A stretch of DNA of 64,000 bases from an uncultured Alphaproteobacteria bacterium. GTDB taxonomy: Bacteria; Pseudomonadota; Alphaproteobacteria; RF32; CAG-239. This document shows, one piece after another, positions 1 through 7,383 of the stretch. Location: the NCBI GenBank assembly GCA_944391415.1, contig CALXTM010000008.1:1-64000 (forward strand), in the 5' to 3' direction. How positions within the stretch are numbered: position 1 is the first letter of the stretch; each line of letters starts with the position of its first letter. The notes beneath the pieces are model-generated. The model made no database searches. It saw only the letters and a program-made list of their open reading frames with translations, and had not been told where the DNA came from. Position numbers and translations under genes: made by a program.

Positions 1-76
1 TCGCAAGCCTAACGGCTGGGCAGGTATGTCTACATCTACCTGCTTACGCAGGTAGTGTTACGTTCGAATCATAAAA
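1..76. repeat. 76-bp dispersed repeat, copy 1 (cut by window start)
   Basis: Bases 1-76 are identical to 20745-20820 in the same orientation. The unit contains a strong hairpin, CTACCTGC-TTAC-GCAGGTAG, and in the fuller copy a second nested stem (CTGCCCA with TGGGCAG). This copy begins at the window edge, so its left part is probably missing. It supplies the stop codon of the neighbouring DUF805 gene. No coding potential is seen. A REP or MITE-like intergenic element is the likeliest reading. Confidence 0.8.
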
Positions 77-443
77 CAAGTAATGTGTATGAATGAAAAA
101 TAACCTTTGATATCGTATCTAAAACACCATAATCATCCAGTTTAAACGGCTCTAGTATTGTGGTAAAAAAGAAACAGAGAGTTACAAATATTATTATCAA
201 TGTTCCTTTGCGGTTGATATCTCGGCATCGCTTTTGAAATGCTATCAGCATTATATAGCCATAGATAATATTGCGCAGTGTCAACGACAAATCAAACTTC
301 TCTAAAATGCTATTAACAAAAGAGGATATTAAAACAGCCGAGAAAAACTGAGATCCGTCTATAAAACCTTTGAATGAGAGAAAATAGCGCAACGAAAGTT
401 CTTTGGCGCGATTTAACAGAGCTTGTTTGCTTGTATCTGACAT
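69..443 (-). CDS. DUF805-family small membrane protein, apparently 3'-truncated
   Basis: This 124-residue protein has three or four hydrophobic segments. It carries the family-like segment FQKRCRDINRKGT after the second hydrophobic stretch, matching IQKRCRDFNFNGT in its paralogue at 550-1092. An AAGGA ribosome site precedes the ATG. It ends about where the paralogue continues into another hydrophobic run and a PGSKNK segment, and its TGA lies inside the 76-bp repeat. The gene therefore looks shortened by the repeat. Function is unknown; DUF805 proteins are small inner-membrane proteins without a settled role. Confidence 0.7.
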   Translation of the reverse strand: MSDTSKQALLNRAKELSLRYFLSFKGFIDGSQFFSAVLISSFVNSILEKFDLSLTLRNIIYGYIMLIAFQKRCRDINRKGTLIIIFVTLCFFFTTILEPFKLDDYGVLDTISKVIFHSYTLLVL

Positions 444-462
444 TGATGTTTCCTTTATTGTC

Positions 463-491
463 TGAGGCAGATATCTTTAATATCTGCCTCA
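463..491 (-). terminator. hairpin between the DUF805 genes
   Basis: A perfect 11-bp stem, TGAGGCAGATA (463-473) with TATCTGCCTCA (481-491), and a 7-nt loop lie between the 550-1092 gene and the start of the 69-443 gene. It probably ends or attenuates the upstream transcript. No good T-run follows, so its strength is uncertain. Confidence 0.5.
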
Positions 492-549
492 TATTTATCT
501 ACTAAATTATTTTGTTCTTTTCAACCAATTTGTTATGCTATAATAGCCT

Positions 550-1092
550 TTAAATCCTTGCGTAAAAATATGTACTCATCATTATAAGTAAAAATATTAC
601 AAAACATATTCCTGTATATAAATAAGGCCTCTTAAGTAAAGGACTTGAGAGATGTAAAATTTTGTTTTTAGACCCCGGAATTAAAAGAAGTAAAATCTGC
701 AATACCAAAAATGGACTTGCAATAAGTATCATCATACTTTTTACATTATCTTCAACGTAAATTTCATTATTTTTGATATACTTTAAACATTCAATCAGCG
801 GAAAAGCTATGGAAAATATCAAAATACCTATAGTTCCGTTGAAATTAAAGTCTCTGCACCTTTTTTGTATGGCGGCAACAGATGAATAAAACACAAAAGG
901 ATAAATTATAATCTCCCCTACCAATCCAACATATTTTGATACCATAACCAAAATGCTGTTTAACAATAAAAAAACACCAAAAAAGCCTAAACGTCCTAGA
1001 GTGCCGTTGAGCGAAAACAGACTTGACGACAAGCTTTCTTTATCTTTTGCTGAAATTGTTTGATTTTCTTTATTTAATACGTTATTTGGCAT
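550..1092 (-). CDS. DUF805-family membrane protein
   Basis: The 180-residue product has about four hydrophobic segments and the conserved IQKRCRDFNFNGT stretch near the middle. It is a paralogue of the protein at 69-443, with the same order of segments. The ATG at 1092 is chosen because GGAGG lies 7 nt upstream; an in-frame start 15 nt earlier lacks that spacing. The C-terminal part (PGSKNKI followed by a last transmembrane segment) is absent from the shorter paralogue. Function unknown. The tandem paralogues next to an unknown soluble protein suggest an accessory cassette. Confidence 0.75.
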   Translation of the reverse strand: MPNNVLNKENQTISAKDKESLSSSLFSLNGTLGRLGFFGVFLLLNSILVMVSKYVGLVGEIIIYPFVFYSSVAAIQKRCRDFNFNGTIGILIFSIAFPLIECLKYIKNNEIYVEDNVKSMMILIASPFLVLQILLLLIPGSKNKILHLSSPLLKRPYLYTGICFVIFLLIMMSTYFYARI

Positions 1093-1107
1093 TTTTATTC
1101 CTCCCAT

Positions 1108-1139
1108 AATCCGGCATTCAATGTATTGAATGCCGGATT
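1108..1139 (-). terminator. 14-bp hairpin before the DUF805 gene
   Basis: AATCCGGCATTCAA (1108-1121) pairs perfectly with TTGAATGCCGGATT (1126-1139) around a TGTA loop. It lies between the unknown gene at 1160-1780 and the ribosome site of the next minus-strand gene. The T-run is weak, so it may attenuate rather than terminate. Confidence 0.5.
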
Positions 1140-1159
1140 AATTTAATAAATCATAATAT

Positions 1160-1780
1160 TCATTTTATCTTATTATAGCCATGTAAAACAAAATTGGTAA
1201 TACTTTTTGCACCTTTAGCTATTGGTAAATTAGCAAACGAATTATCTATTATATAATTTGCATATTTATACGGCTTGGATAAGCCTGATTGCGTAGCTAA
1301 GTTTTCTAGTTGTTTTTGTCTTTGAGAATAACCCCCGTCAAAGAATGTATCACTGGCAAAATCATACAACCCCAAACTTGCCGCATTTATTCCTCGTTCA
1401 AGTGCTCCCAGCATACCCGCGCCAGCCCCTTGTAGAGCAGCTGCTGCTATCTCTTGATTATGACTTGTAGTATTAGGTGTTGGTATGCCGACGGCGGTAT
1501 AAAAGCTGTTTTGATTATCAAGATCATTGCTTGCCAATGTATTGGCGGAATTTGAGCTGATATTGGCACCGGAATTTATGTCCTTACCCAACTCGGCAGA
1601 AAGACGGTTTAGCTCGTCTAAATCAAAACGTGTTTGAAGCTCGTCTCTTAAACTCATATTGCTATAGTCTATCGTCTCAGGTGATTGATATTTTGATTGC
1701 AACTCATTAAAGCGCCTTTCATTACCAGCCCTTTTAAGTTCATCCAGCTGTTGCTGGAATAATGTCTTGTTGATGCTCAT
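1160..1780 (-). CDS. hypothetical protein
   Basis: I do not recognise this 206-residue protein. The first 75 residues are charged and probably helical (MSINKTLFQQQLDELKRAGN). A Ser/Asn-rich linker follows, then an Ala/Gly-rich part (GAGAGMLGALERGINAASLG) and a short C-terminus with SYSQRQKQ-like character. The middle part loosely resembles linkers seen in large phage structural proteins or toxin-delivery proteins, but nothing diagnostic is present. A GGAAC/AAGGA ribosome site precedes the ATG. It is first in a minus-strand run with two DUF805 membrane proteins, and separated from them by hairpins. No signal peptide is visible. Confidence 0.5.
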   Translation of the reverse strand: MSINKTLFQQQLDELKRAGNERRFNELQSKYQSPETIDYSNMSLRDELQTRFDLDELNRLSAELGKDINSGANISSNSANTLASNDLDNQNSFYTAVGIPTPNTTSHNQEIAAAALQGAGAGMLGALERGINAASLGLYDFASDTFFDGGYSQRQKQLENLATQSGLSKPYKYANYIIDNSFANLPIAKGAKSITNFVLHGYNKIK

Positions 1781-1942
1781 TCCTTGATGTTCCCTTCCTA
1801 AAAATGATATTGATTAAATATGTAGTCCATTTTGGATGGATAGAACATTTGTTGAACTTTGTCAATATTAGCAAAGACTTATCAACAACTTTTATTTTTA
1901 TAAAATGCTCACAACTAAACCTATGGTTGTTTGGCGCCCTAC

Positions 1943-1970
1943 AAAAAAGCGGGCCCTTATCAAGCCCGCT
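1943..1970 (-). terminator. intrinsic terminator after rplS
   Basis: On the minus strand AGCGGGC (from 1970) pairs with GCCCGCT (to 1948) and is followed by a run of six T. It lies just downstream of the rplS stop and should end the ffh-to-rplS transcript. Confidence 0.85.
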
Positions 1971-2004
1971 CGGTGTCTTACAAAACATCTCAACTTGAGT
2001 GCAA

Positions 2005-2403
2005 CTACTCGCCTTTGCTATCTTCTGCGTTGGCTTTGGCTGTTGCTGTCAAATCGTCGGCAATACGTGCAGAACGGCCGCGCAATGCACGCAAGAAATA
2101 CAATTTGGCACGACGAACTTTACCAATACGAGATACCTCGATCTTGGCAACGTTTGGTGAATACAGAGGAAATACTCTCTCTACACCCTCGCCAAACGAA
2201 ATTTTGCGAACGGTAAATGATGAATTTAAGCCGTCGTTTTTGCGAGCAATGCATACTCCTTCATAAACCTGAATACGCTCTCTGTCACCCTCTTTTACTT
2301 TGGTATGAACTTTAAGAGTGTCGCCGGGTTTGAAATCGGGAAGATTTTTGCCTTCAAGCAATTTTGCAATCTGCTCTTTTTCAATATTTTCGATAATGTT
2401 CAT
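2005..2403 (-). CDS. rplS: 50S ribosomal protein L19
   Basis: This 132-residue protein lies at the 30S-50S interface. Family hallmarks are visible: [20 protein letters not shown] near the N-terminus, then [20 protein letters not shown] and [19 protein letters not shown] short acidic C-terminal tail follows. The ATG at 2403 is preferred because of the AAAGGG just upstream; an in-frame ATG six codons earlier has no good ribosome site. Last gene of the ffh-rpsP-rimM-trmD-rplS run, followed by a terminator. Confidence 0.97.
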   Translation of the reverse strand: MNIIENIEKEQIAKLLEGKNLPDFKPGDTLKVHTKVKEGDRERIQVYEGVCIARKNDGLNSSFTVRKISFGEGVERVFPLYSPNVAKIEVSRIGKVRRAKLYFLRALRGRSARIADDLTATAKANAEDSKGE

Positions 2404-2444
2404 AGTTTTACCCTTTTCCATTATATTTGGTTAGCTTTTTACAC

Positions 2445-3134
2445 CTAATTGTTTTTAGATGCAAGATATTTTTTCCACAGGTCGGGCCTGCGTTGTTTAG
2501 TTACTTCTTCTGATTGGAGATGACGCCACGCGGCTATTTTTTGGTGATGACCCGATAATAAAATATCAGGTATCGGATGCCCTTGCCACTCGGTCGGTCG
2601 CGTGTATTGCGGATACTCCAACAAGCCATCCTCAAAACTCTCTTCCGAGCTTGATTCTTCATTGCCCAAAACCCCTGGCAACAGCCTTATTATTGCATCA
2701 AGCATTATCATCGCCGCTTGCTCGCCGCCGGTTAGAATATAATCGCCAATCGATATATCCTCGGCACCGTAGGTCTCCAACACCCGCTCGTCTATGCCCT
2801 CAAAGCGCGAACAGATAATCGTTAGCTCTTCCTCCTTGGCAAGCTCGTGAACTTTAGCCTGAGTAAGAGGTGTGCCCCTTGGCGACATATTGATAAGCCG
2901 GCCTGTATGGTAATTGGCTTGAAGCGCCGCACCCAAAACATCTGCACGCATTATCATCCCTGCACCGCCGCCCGAGGGTGTATCATCAACCGAGCCATGT
3001 TTGTCAAAGGCATAGTCTCTGATATTTATTGCCTCAAACGACCATTTGCCGTCATCTAATGCCTTGCCGGTTAAAGATGTTCCCAAAAATCCGGGAAAAA
3101 GCTCTGGAAATATGGTTAATATCTTAACCTTCAT
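2445..3134 (-). CDS. trmD: tRNA (guanine-37-N1)-methyltransferase
   Basis: A 229-residue SPOUT methyltransferase that makes m1G37 in tRNAs and so prevents +1 frameshifts. Visible family features are KILTIFPELFPG at the start, the SAM-binding trefoil-knot region SIGDYILTGGEQAAM, and LLPGVLGNEESSSEESF. The start at 3134 overlaps the end of rimM by 11 bp and has GAGG upstream, giving the usual length. Translational coupling with rimM is likely. Confidence 0.97.
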   Translation of the reverse strand: MKVKILTIFPELFPGFLGTSLTGKALDDGKWSFEAINIRDYAFDKHGSVDDTPSGGGAGMIMRADVLGAALQANYHTGRLINMSPRGTPLTQAKVHELAKEEELTIICSRFEGIDERVLETYGAEDISIGDYILTGGEQAAMIMLDAIIRLLPGVLGNEESSSEESFEDGLLEYPQYTRPTEWQGHPIPDILLSGHHQKIAAWRHLQSEEVTKQRRPDLWKKYLASKNN

Positions 3135-3651
3135 TACCTTCTGCCTCATCTTCAACAAAATGCATCATCTCAATAATAATATAACCGTCTTTGATATTTA
3201 TAACCGGGACAAAGCTCTTGGTAAAAGGAACCATCTCCAAAGAACCATTGTTCATCTTAATTTCCAAAATATCACCGGCACCAAAATTATAAAGTGCATT
3301 AACCTGACCTAAAACTTCACTCGAAGAATTTTTGACCTCAAGCCCTATCAAATCAGTATGATAAAACTCTTCGTCTTTTAACTCAGGCAATAACGCGCGG
3401 TCGATATACAATCCCGTACCGATTAAAGTCTCGGCTGTGGTCCTGTCATCAACGCCTTTTATCTTGCAGCGCAACAGCTCTTTGGAATGACCAACAATTT
3501 TTAGTTCAAAGCGCTTGTCGCCCTTGTCATTGCTTAAAAGGCCATAGCGGGTCAGGTTCTTCTCATCAGAAGAAAAACTCTTTACCTTTACCTCGCCTCT
3601 TATGCCATGTACACCGACAATGGCGCCTAAACAAACTTTGTCTTCAGTCAT
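3124..3651 (-). CDS. rimM: 16S rRNA processing protein RimM
   Basis: A 175-residue ribosome maturation factor for the 30S head, which binds S19. The N-terminal RimM domain shows LGAIVGVHGIRGEVKVKSF. The PRC-barrel-like C-terminal half carries the EFYHTDLIGLEV and GAGDILEI motifs. ATG at 3651 is used. A TTG at 3657 has better spacing to the AAAGG at about 3665, so initiation two codons earlier is possible. Sits between rpsP and trmD and overlaps trmD. Confidence 0.95.
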   Translation of the reverse strand: MTEDKVCLGAIVGVHGIRGEVKVKSFSSDEKNLTRYGLLSNDKGDKRFELKIVGHSKELLRCKIKGVDDRTTAETLIGTGLYIDRALLPELKDEEFYHTDLIGLEVKNSSSEVLGQVNALYNFGAGDILEIKMNNGSLEMVPFTKSFVPVINIKDGYIIIEMMHFVEDEAEGNEG

Positions 3652-3682
3652 AGCCAATCAAAAACCTTTAATAACTAATAAA

Positions 3683-4114
3683 TTATTCAGCAGAAGACTC
3701 TTCTGCAGGAGCTTCAGCCTGAGCAGCAGCGGCTTCAGCCTCGGCTTTGGCAGCCTCGGCAGCCTCAGCAGCAGCTTTAGCCTTCTCTTCTTTTTCTTTG
3801 ATACGCTCTAAAGCTTTGGCCTTAGGAGCAGATTTTTTTGGTTGATCGCGCAAAGCAGGAGCTTTTACCAAACCCAAAGATGACAACATTTTGGCCAATC
3901 TTTCGGTCGGCTCGGCGCCGTTTGACAACCAATATTTTACTCTTTCTTCATTGATGACAAATCTGTCGGCGTGATCCTTGGGGAGCATCGGGTTGTAAGA
4001 GCCCAATCTCTCAATAAATCTACCGTCACGAGGAGCGCGCTGATCGGCTGCAACTACCTTGTAAAACGGACGTTTCTTAGAACCACCACGAGACAGTCTG
4101 ATACGTACTGACAT
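3683..4114 (-). CDS. rpsP: 30S ribosomal protein S16 with long Ala/Glu tail
   Basis: The first 80 or so residues are canonical S16: [20 protein letters not shown], then [14 protein letters not shown] and a [20 protein letters not shown] helix. The remaining residues to 143 form a low-complexity tail, first Lys-rich and then Ala/Glu repeats. Such extensions are common in alphaproteobacterial S16. The AAAGGA site is well placed before the ATG. Confidence 0.97.
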   Translation of the reverse strand: MSVRIRLSRGGSKKRPFYKVVAADQRAPRDGRFIERLGSYNPMLPKDHADRFVINEERVKYWLSNGAEPTERLAKMLSSLGLVKAPALRDQPKKSAPKAKALERIKEKEEKAKAAAEAAEAAKAEAEAAAAQAEAPAEESSAE

Positions 4115-4153
4115 TTGTTTTCCTTTCTTAAGTATTAACCTTTGGCAAAAACC

Positions 4154-5545
4154 TTAAAAAGGCAATTTGCCGCCCATTCCTCCAAATGGCATGCCGCCAA
4201 AAGGAGATTTTTTTAATAAAGACGAACCAAGCAGTTTTGACATACCACCCAGTTTGCCCATTTGCTTCATCATGGCAGACATCTGCTCGTAGGATTTGAG
4301 CAGCTTGTTTACCTCGTGAACCTCTACTCCGGCCCCTTGCGCAATTCTTTTCTTGCGCGAAGCCTTGATTATGTCCGGGTTTCTCCTCTCTTTAATCGTC
4401 ATTGAAAGAATTATCGCCTCTTGCTTTTTTATAAGCTTGTCGCCACCGGCGGCTTCTATCTGAGACGAAAATTTGGACAACCCGGGCAACATTCCCATTA
4501 TGCCGCCAAGCGAACCAATCTTTTGAATCTGCTTTAGCTGTGAAAGCATATCCTCCAGATTAAACGAGCCTTTCATCATTTTTTGAGCCAGCTTTTCGGC
4601 ATCTTCTTTATCGACATTGTCCATCGCCTTTTCCACAAGCGATACAACATCGCCTTGACCCAAGATGCGCCCGGCCAGCCTGTCGGCATGAAATTCTTCT
4701 ATCTCATCTAATTTTTCACCAAGGCCTAAAAATTTTATCGGCACGCCAGATACCATCTTCATCGACAAGGCTGCACCTGCTCTTGAGGAACCATCAATCC
4801 TTGTCAAAACAAGACCGGTGATACCTATTTGCTCGTTAAACTCACGGGCAACATTGCAGGCGTCTTGACCGATCATGGCATCGGCAACCAACAAAACCTC
4901 AGTCGGATTGGCTATCTTTTTGATCTCTTTGACCTCGTCCATCAAAACCTGGTCAATATGCAAACGACCGGCCGTATCCAAAATAATGACATCAAAGCCA
5001 CCCTTCTTGGCAAAATCTATTGCCCGTTTGGTGGTTGAAGCAGGCTTTTCACCCTTGACAATCGGCAAAGAAAAACCGCCGATTTGGCTTGCCAACTGAG
5101 CAAGCTGCTCTTGCGCCGCCGGACGATAAATATCAAGTGAGACAAGCAAAACTTTCTTCTTGTTTTTTGATGCCAGCCTTTTGGCCAACTTGGCCGAAGT
5201 GGTCGTCTTGCCGGAGCCTTGAAGACCTACCATCAACACACAAACCGGTGCCGGAGCATTGAGATTTAGCTCTTCATCACCGGAGCTTAAGAGTTTTAAT
5301 AACTCGTCATGGACAATTTTTACAACCATTTGTCCCGGTTGAATCGAGCGAACAACCTTCTCACCCAAAGCCTCAGCTTTGACATGGGCAATAAAATCTT
5401 TGACCACAGGAAGCGAAACATCGGCCTCAAGCAAGGCAACCCTTATCTCGCGCATGGCCGTATTAATATCATCCTCAGACAAAACACCGCGCGAGGTGAT
5501 TTTGTTGAAAATGCCGGTTAATTTATCGCTCAATGCTTCAAACAT
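4154..5545 (-). CDS. ffh: signal recognition particle GTPase Ffh
   Basis: A 463-residue SRP54 homologue that binds 4.5S RNA and signal sequences and delivers ribosomes to FtsY. It has the N domain (about 1-90), the G domain with P-loop GLQGSGKTTT and DTAGRLH, and a Met-rich M domain (about 300-463) ending in a Gly/Met/Phe tail. AAGG precedes the ATG. First gene of the operon; no 4.5S RNA was found nearby. Confidence 0.97.
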   Translation of the reverse strand: MFEALSDKLTGIFNKITSRGVLSEDDINTAMREIRVALLEADVSLPVVKDFIAHVKAEALGEKVVRSIQPGQMVVKIVHDELLKLLSSGDEELNLNAPAPVCVLMVGLQGSGKTTTSAKLAKRLASKNKKKVLLVSLDIYRPAAQEQLAQLASQIGGFSLPIVKGEKPASTTKRAIDFAKKGGFDVIILDTAGRLHIDQVLMDEVKEIKKIANPTEVLLVADAMIGQDACNVAREFNEQIGITGLVLTRIDGSSRAGAALSMKMVSGVPIKFLGLGEKLDEIEEFHADRLAGRILGQGDVVSLVEKAMDNVDKEDAEKLAQKMMKGSFNLEDMLSQLKQIQKIGSLGGIMGMLPGLSKFSSQIEAAGGDKLIKKQEAIILSMTIKERRNPDIIKASRKKRIAQGAGVEVHEVNKLLKSYEQMSAMMKQMGKLGGMSKLLGSSLLKKSPFGGMPFGGMGGKLPF

Positions 5546-5779
5546 TTGTTATCAAAACCTTATATACATACTATTGCATGCCAGTGTGCGAACCCTCGCT
5601 GACTGGCGGCACTCCGTAGAGTGTGTTGAATTTTCAGACCTTTTAATTAGAAAATCTGCTTGGTTTATAATCAAAAAATATTGAATTGTCAAGCACTAAA
5701 AACATAAATAAATCACCGACAAATATAGAAGAAAAATTAGCAGTTCGCAGAAAAATTTGCAAAATTGCTAAAAAAATGC

Positions 5780-5808
5780 TTGCAAGTTATAAATTTTTAG
5801 ATTATCAA
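5780..5808 (+). promoter_or_regulatory. sigma-70-type promoter of tRNA-Glu
   Basis: TTGCAA (5780-5785), a 17-nt spacer and TATCAA (5803-5808) end 16 nt before the mature tRNA start. The tRNA-Leu at 60858 has the same -10 hexamer and spacer, which supports the assignment. Confidence 0.65.
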
Positions 5809-5824
5809 GAGGATGTCTTTGTAA

Positions 5825-5900
5825 GGTCCCATCGTCTAGCGGCCTAGGACATCGCCCTCTCACGGCGGTAACGCGAGTTCGATTCTCGCTGGGATCACCA
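5825..5900 (+). tRNA. tRNA-Glu, anticodon CUC
   Basis: The cloverleaf can be drawn by hand. GGTCCCA (5825-5831) pairs with TGGGATC (5890-5896); the anticodon loop CTCTCAC (5857-5863) has CTC at 5859-5861; the T arm contains GTTCGATTC; the 3' CCA is encoded at 5898-5900. The D arm ATCGTCTAGCGGCCTAGGAC matches bacterial tRNA-Glu. A CUC reader of this kind usually accompanies a UUC tRNA elsewhere. Its 3' end is repeated downstream at 6062 and 7167. Confidence 0.95.
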
Positions 5901-5904
5901 ATTC

Positions 5905-5930
5905 AAAAGTGCCTTAACGGCACTTTTTTT
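5905..5930 (+). terminator. intrinsic terminator of tRNA-Glu
   Basis: AAAAGTGCC, loop TTAAC, GGCACTTTT and a T-run lie right after the CCA end of tRNA-Glu. Confidence 0.85.
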
Positions 5931-6022
5931 GTTGATCTTAGCGAGACTATTCAATTCCGACTATTGCCTTTGCCTCGCTGCGCTCGCTTGCTTGCAAAGC
6001 CAAGTCTCATTGCTTGGCTTAT

Positions 6023-6050
6023 AAAAAACACCGGAGCAACGGTGTTTTTT
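6023..6050 (+). terminator. intrinsic terminator, no clear parent gene
   Basis: AAAAAACACCG (6023-6033) pairs with CGGTGTTTTTT (6040-6050) around a 6-nt loop. It is symmetrical with A- and T-runs and so could work in both directions. Confidence 0.65.
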
Positions 6051-6061
6051 ATCTCGCAGCA

Positions 6062-6080
6062 CTGGGATCACCAATTCAAA
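6062..6080 (+). repeat. exact 19-bp copy of the tRNA-Glu 3' end
   Basis: CTGGGATCACCAATTCAAA here matches 5889-5907. The upstream tRNA body is absent apart from the bases TCTCGC. The next bases form a terminator, as in the real tRNA gene. This is a candidate attachment-site remnant. Confidence 0.75.
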
Positions 6081-6106
6081 CGGCAGGTATGAAAACTGCC
6101 GTTTTT
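6078..6106 (+). terminator. intrinsic terminator after the partial tRNA copy
   Basis: AAACGGCAG (6078-6086) pairs with CTGCCGTTT (6096-6104) and a T-run follows. Confidence 0.65.
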
Positions 6107-6394
6107 GCGCCGCTACGAAAGCTAAAGCTTTCTACTTGCGCGAACAACTAACCTTTGCCGTGGTCGTTCCTCCCTTGCAAAGCTAAGAGAAGTTTCTTTT
6201 ATAAATCAAGCGCTTAATCTAGTTCGAATGTTCATTTTGGGAAAATGTCATTTGGGGATAATTTTCCGAACTCGTTTGAGAAAAAGTCTTTGTTTTTCAA
6301 TAGTTTGTCTGAGTTGGAATCTCGCCCAAGTCTTTGCGGTGCTTTTTGTAACCAATAAAGTTTGAAACATGCCAGAAAGAAAAGTTTTTTTGTA

Positions 6395-7075
6395 TTAACG
6401 GCAATGATTTTGGAGCATAGTCGTTAAGGGGATTGCCTTTTTATTTTGTGTTGTCTTTGGTTCATACAGTTCGAATTGCAAATCTTCTCTACAATGTTTT
6501 ATTCCTTCATAAACAATTGCGCGCAATTCTTCTTTTTTATCTGATTTGCATTTTAACAATAATTCTTCTACTATGTTGTCAATGTTATTTGGTTGGGCGG
6601 ATGATGGAGGATTGTTTTGCGATTTGTTGGCGGCGTGCATTATTTTTTCTTCAGGCAGAGTTAAATTTTTATTTTCTCCATTTATGTTAGGAATACAGCC
6701 GACAATGTATTTACTGTCTATTGTTCCTTTTATGAGGCGTCCATATTTTTTCAGCAAACAAAATTCATCTATTGGCATATCAAAAACAATTTTTGTGTCA
6801 GCATATCGAGCATTGTCATAACATGAAAAATTATCATGACACATACTTTTCCAAAATGAGGCTTCATTATAAACAGAGGCCATTGAGGCTATATCGGAAT
6901 AAGAACCGCCTTTTTGCCATGAAGATAGTTGTGCTGCATTTTTATTAAAGACAAGACCGTTTTTTTTAATGCTGTTTACATTATTTTTATATATGCAACG
7001 ATGCACCAGACGAACCCATCCTTTTTTTAGAGAGGGTAAATTTTCCAATTTATCGTATTGTTGTGCATTGTCCAT
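6395..7075 (-). CDS. hypothetical protein, possible ADP-ribosyltransferase-like fold
   Basis: A 226-residue protein. ATG 7075 is chosen because AAAGGA lies 8 nt upstream; longer in-frame starts run into the repeat at 7167. Near the N-terminus WVRLVHRC is followed by VNSIKKNGLVF. This resembles the opening hH.t...sIl..GL pattern of ART-fold proteins such as DarT and KptA. It is followed by KIVFDMPIDEF and KYIVGCIPNING, a strand pattern also seen in phage-type ART-like proteins. The catalytic residues cannot be fixed by eye, so the function is only a suggestion. The C-terminal third is charged and unassigned. It stands alone between copies of the tRNA-Glu 3' end. Confidence 0.5.
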   Translation of the reverse strand: MDNAQQYDKLENLPSLKKGWVRLVHRCIYKNNVNSIKKNGLVFNKNAAQLSSWQKGGSYSDIASMASVYNEASFWKSMCHDNFSCYDNARYADTKIVFDMPIDEFCLLKKYGRLIKGTIDSKYIVGCIPNINGENKNLTLPEEKIMHAANKSQNNPPSSAQPNNIDNIVEELLLKCKSDKKEELRAIVYEGIKHCREDLQFELYEPKTTQNKKAIPLTTMLQNHCR

Positions 7076-7166
7076 ATCGTTTTTCCTTTTATGCTGATAA
7101 TAACATAAAAATATAATTTTATCTATTATTTTTTTCATTAACTCGTTCGGAAACCATGCGTTAAGC

Positions 7167-7181
7167 ATCACCAATTAAAAG
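7167..7181 (+). repeat. imperfect copy of the tRNA-Glu 3' end
   Basis: ATCACCAATTAAAAG differs from ATCACCAATTCAAAAG (5894-5909) by one missing base and, like it, runs straight into a terminator. It may mark the far border of the island. Confidence 0.5.
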
Positions 7182-7207
7182 CGCCCTTTTTTAAAGGGTG
7201 TTTTTTT
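7182..7207 (+). terminator. intrinsic terminator at island border
   Basis: CGCCCTTT (7182-7189) pairs with AAAGGGTG (7193-7200, one G-T pair), followed by seven T. The rest of 7076-7383 holds only this, the repeat and the promoter at 7312-7342. Confidence 0.65.
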
Positions 7208-7311
7208 GTATTGAAAAGTAAAGTTTTTTTTGGGAAAAATAAAAAATTCAATTCTGTTAAAAAGTTTTGAATATTTTGTTTGAAGGCAAATTATTTTATG
7301 ATAAAAATAAC

Positions 7312-7342
7312 TTGACTTAGAGCTTACTCTAAAAATTATAAT
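7312..7342 (+). promoter_or_regulatory. MerR/NmlR-type promoter with 19-bp spacer and dyad
   Basis: TTGACT (7312-7317) and a perfect TATAAT (7337-7342) are separated by 19 bp, longer than the 17 optimum. The spacer region holds the dyad TTAGAG-CTTA-CTCTAA (7317-7332). Overlong spacers with a central dyad are the signature of MerR-family regulators. The half-site resembles operators of the aldehyde-responsive NmlR/AdhR group. The next gene pair includes an alcohol dehydrogenase, which fits. No MerR gene lies in the window. Confidence 0.65.
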
Positions 7343-7383
7343 ATCAAACAGAATCGAAAATTGATAAGGGAGTTGTTGCGTAT

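Larger units (their letters stand above)
5889..7181. mobile_element. candidate small tRNA-Glu-targeted island, degraded
   Basis: The tRNA 3' end and following bases, CTGGGATCACCAATTCAAA (5889-5907), recur exactly at 6062-6080. A 15/16 version, ATCACCAATT-AAAAG, occurs at 7167-7181. Each copy is followed by an intrinsic terminator hairpin. Direct repeats of a tRNA 3' end are the usual mark of site-specific integration. No integrase is present, so this would be a relic. The stretch 5931-6394 has no gene, only terminator hairpins and the second repeat copy. The sole gene inside is the unknown one at 6395-7075. Confidence 0.5.

Noticed and set aside
3683..3830. Ala/Glu-rich rpsP tail as a separate low-complexity repeat
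   Set aside because: It is in frame with S16 and similar tails occur in alphaproteobacterial S16.
5546..5700. 4.5S (SRP) RNA upstream of ffh
   Set aside because: Short hairpins exist (CACTC-CGTA-GAGTG) but the conserved GGAAG/AGCAG domain IV sequences are absent.
7142..7155. Inverted repeat TTTCCGAAC at the two ends of the tRNA island as transposon ends
   Set aside because: Only about 9 bp match and no target duplication or transposase accompanies it.
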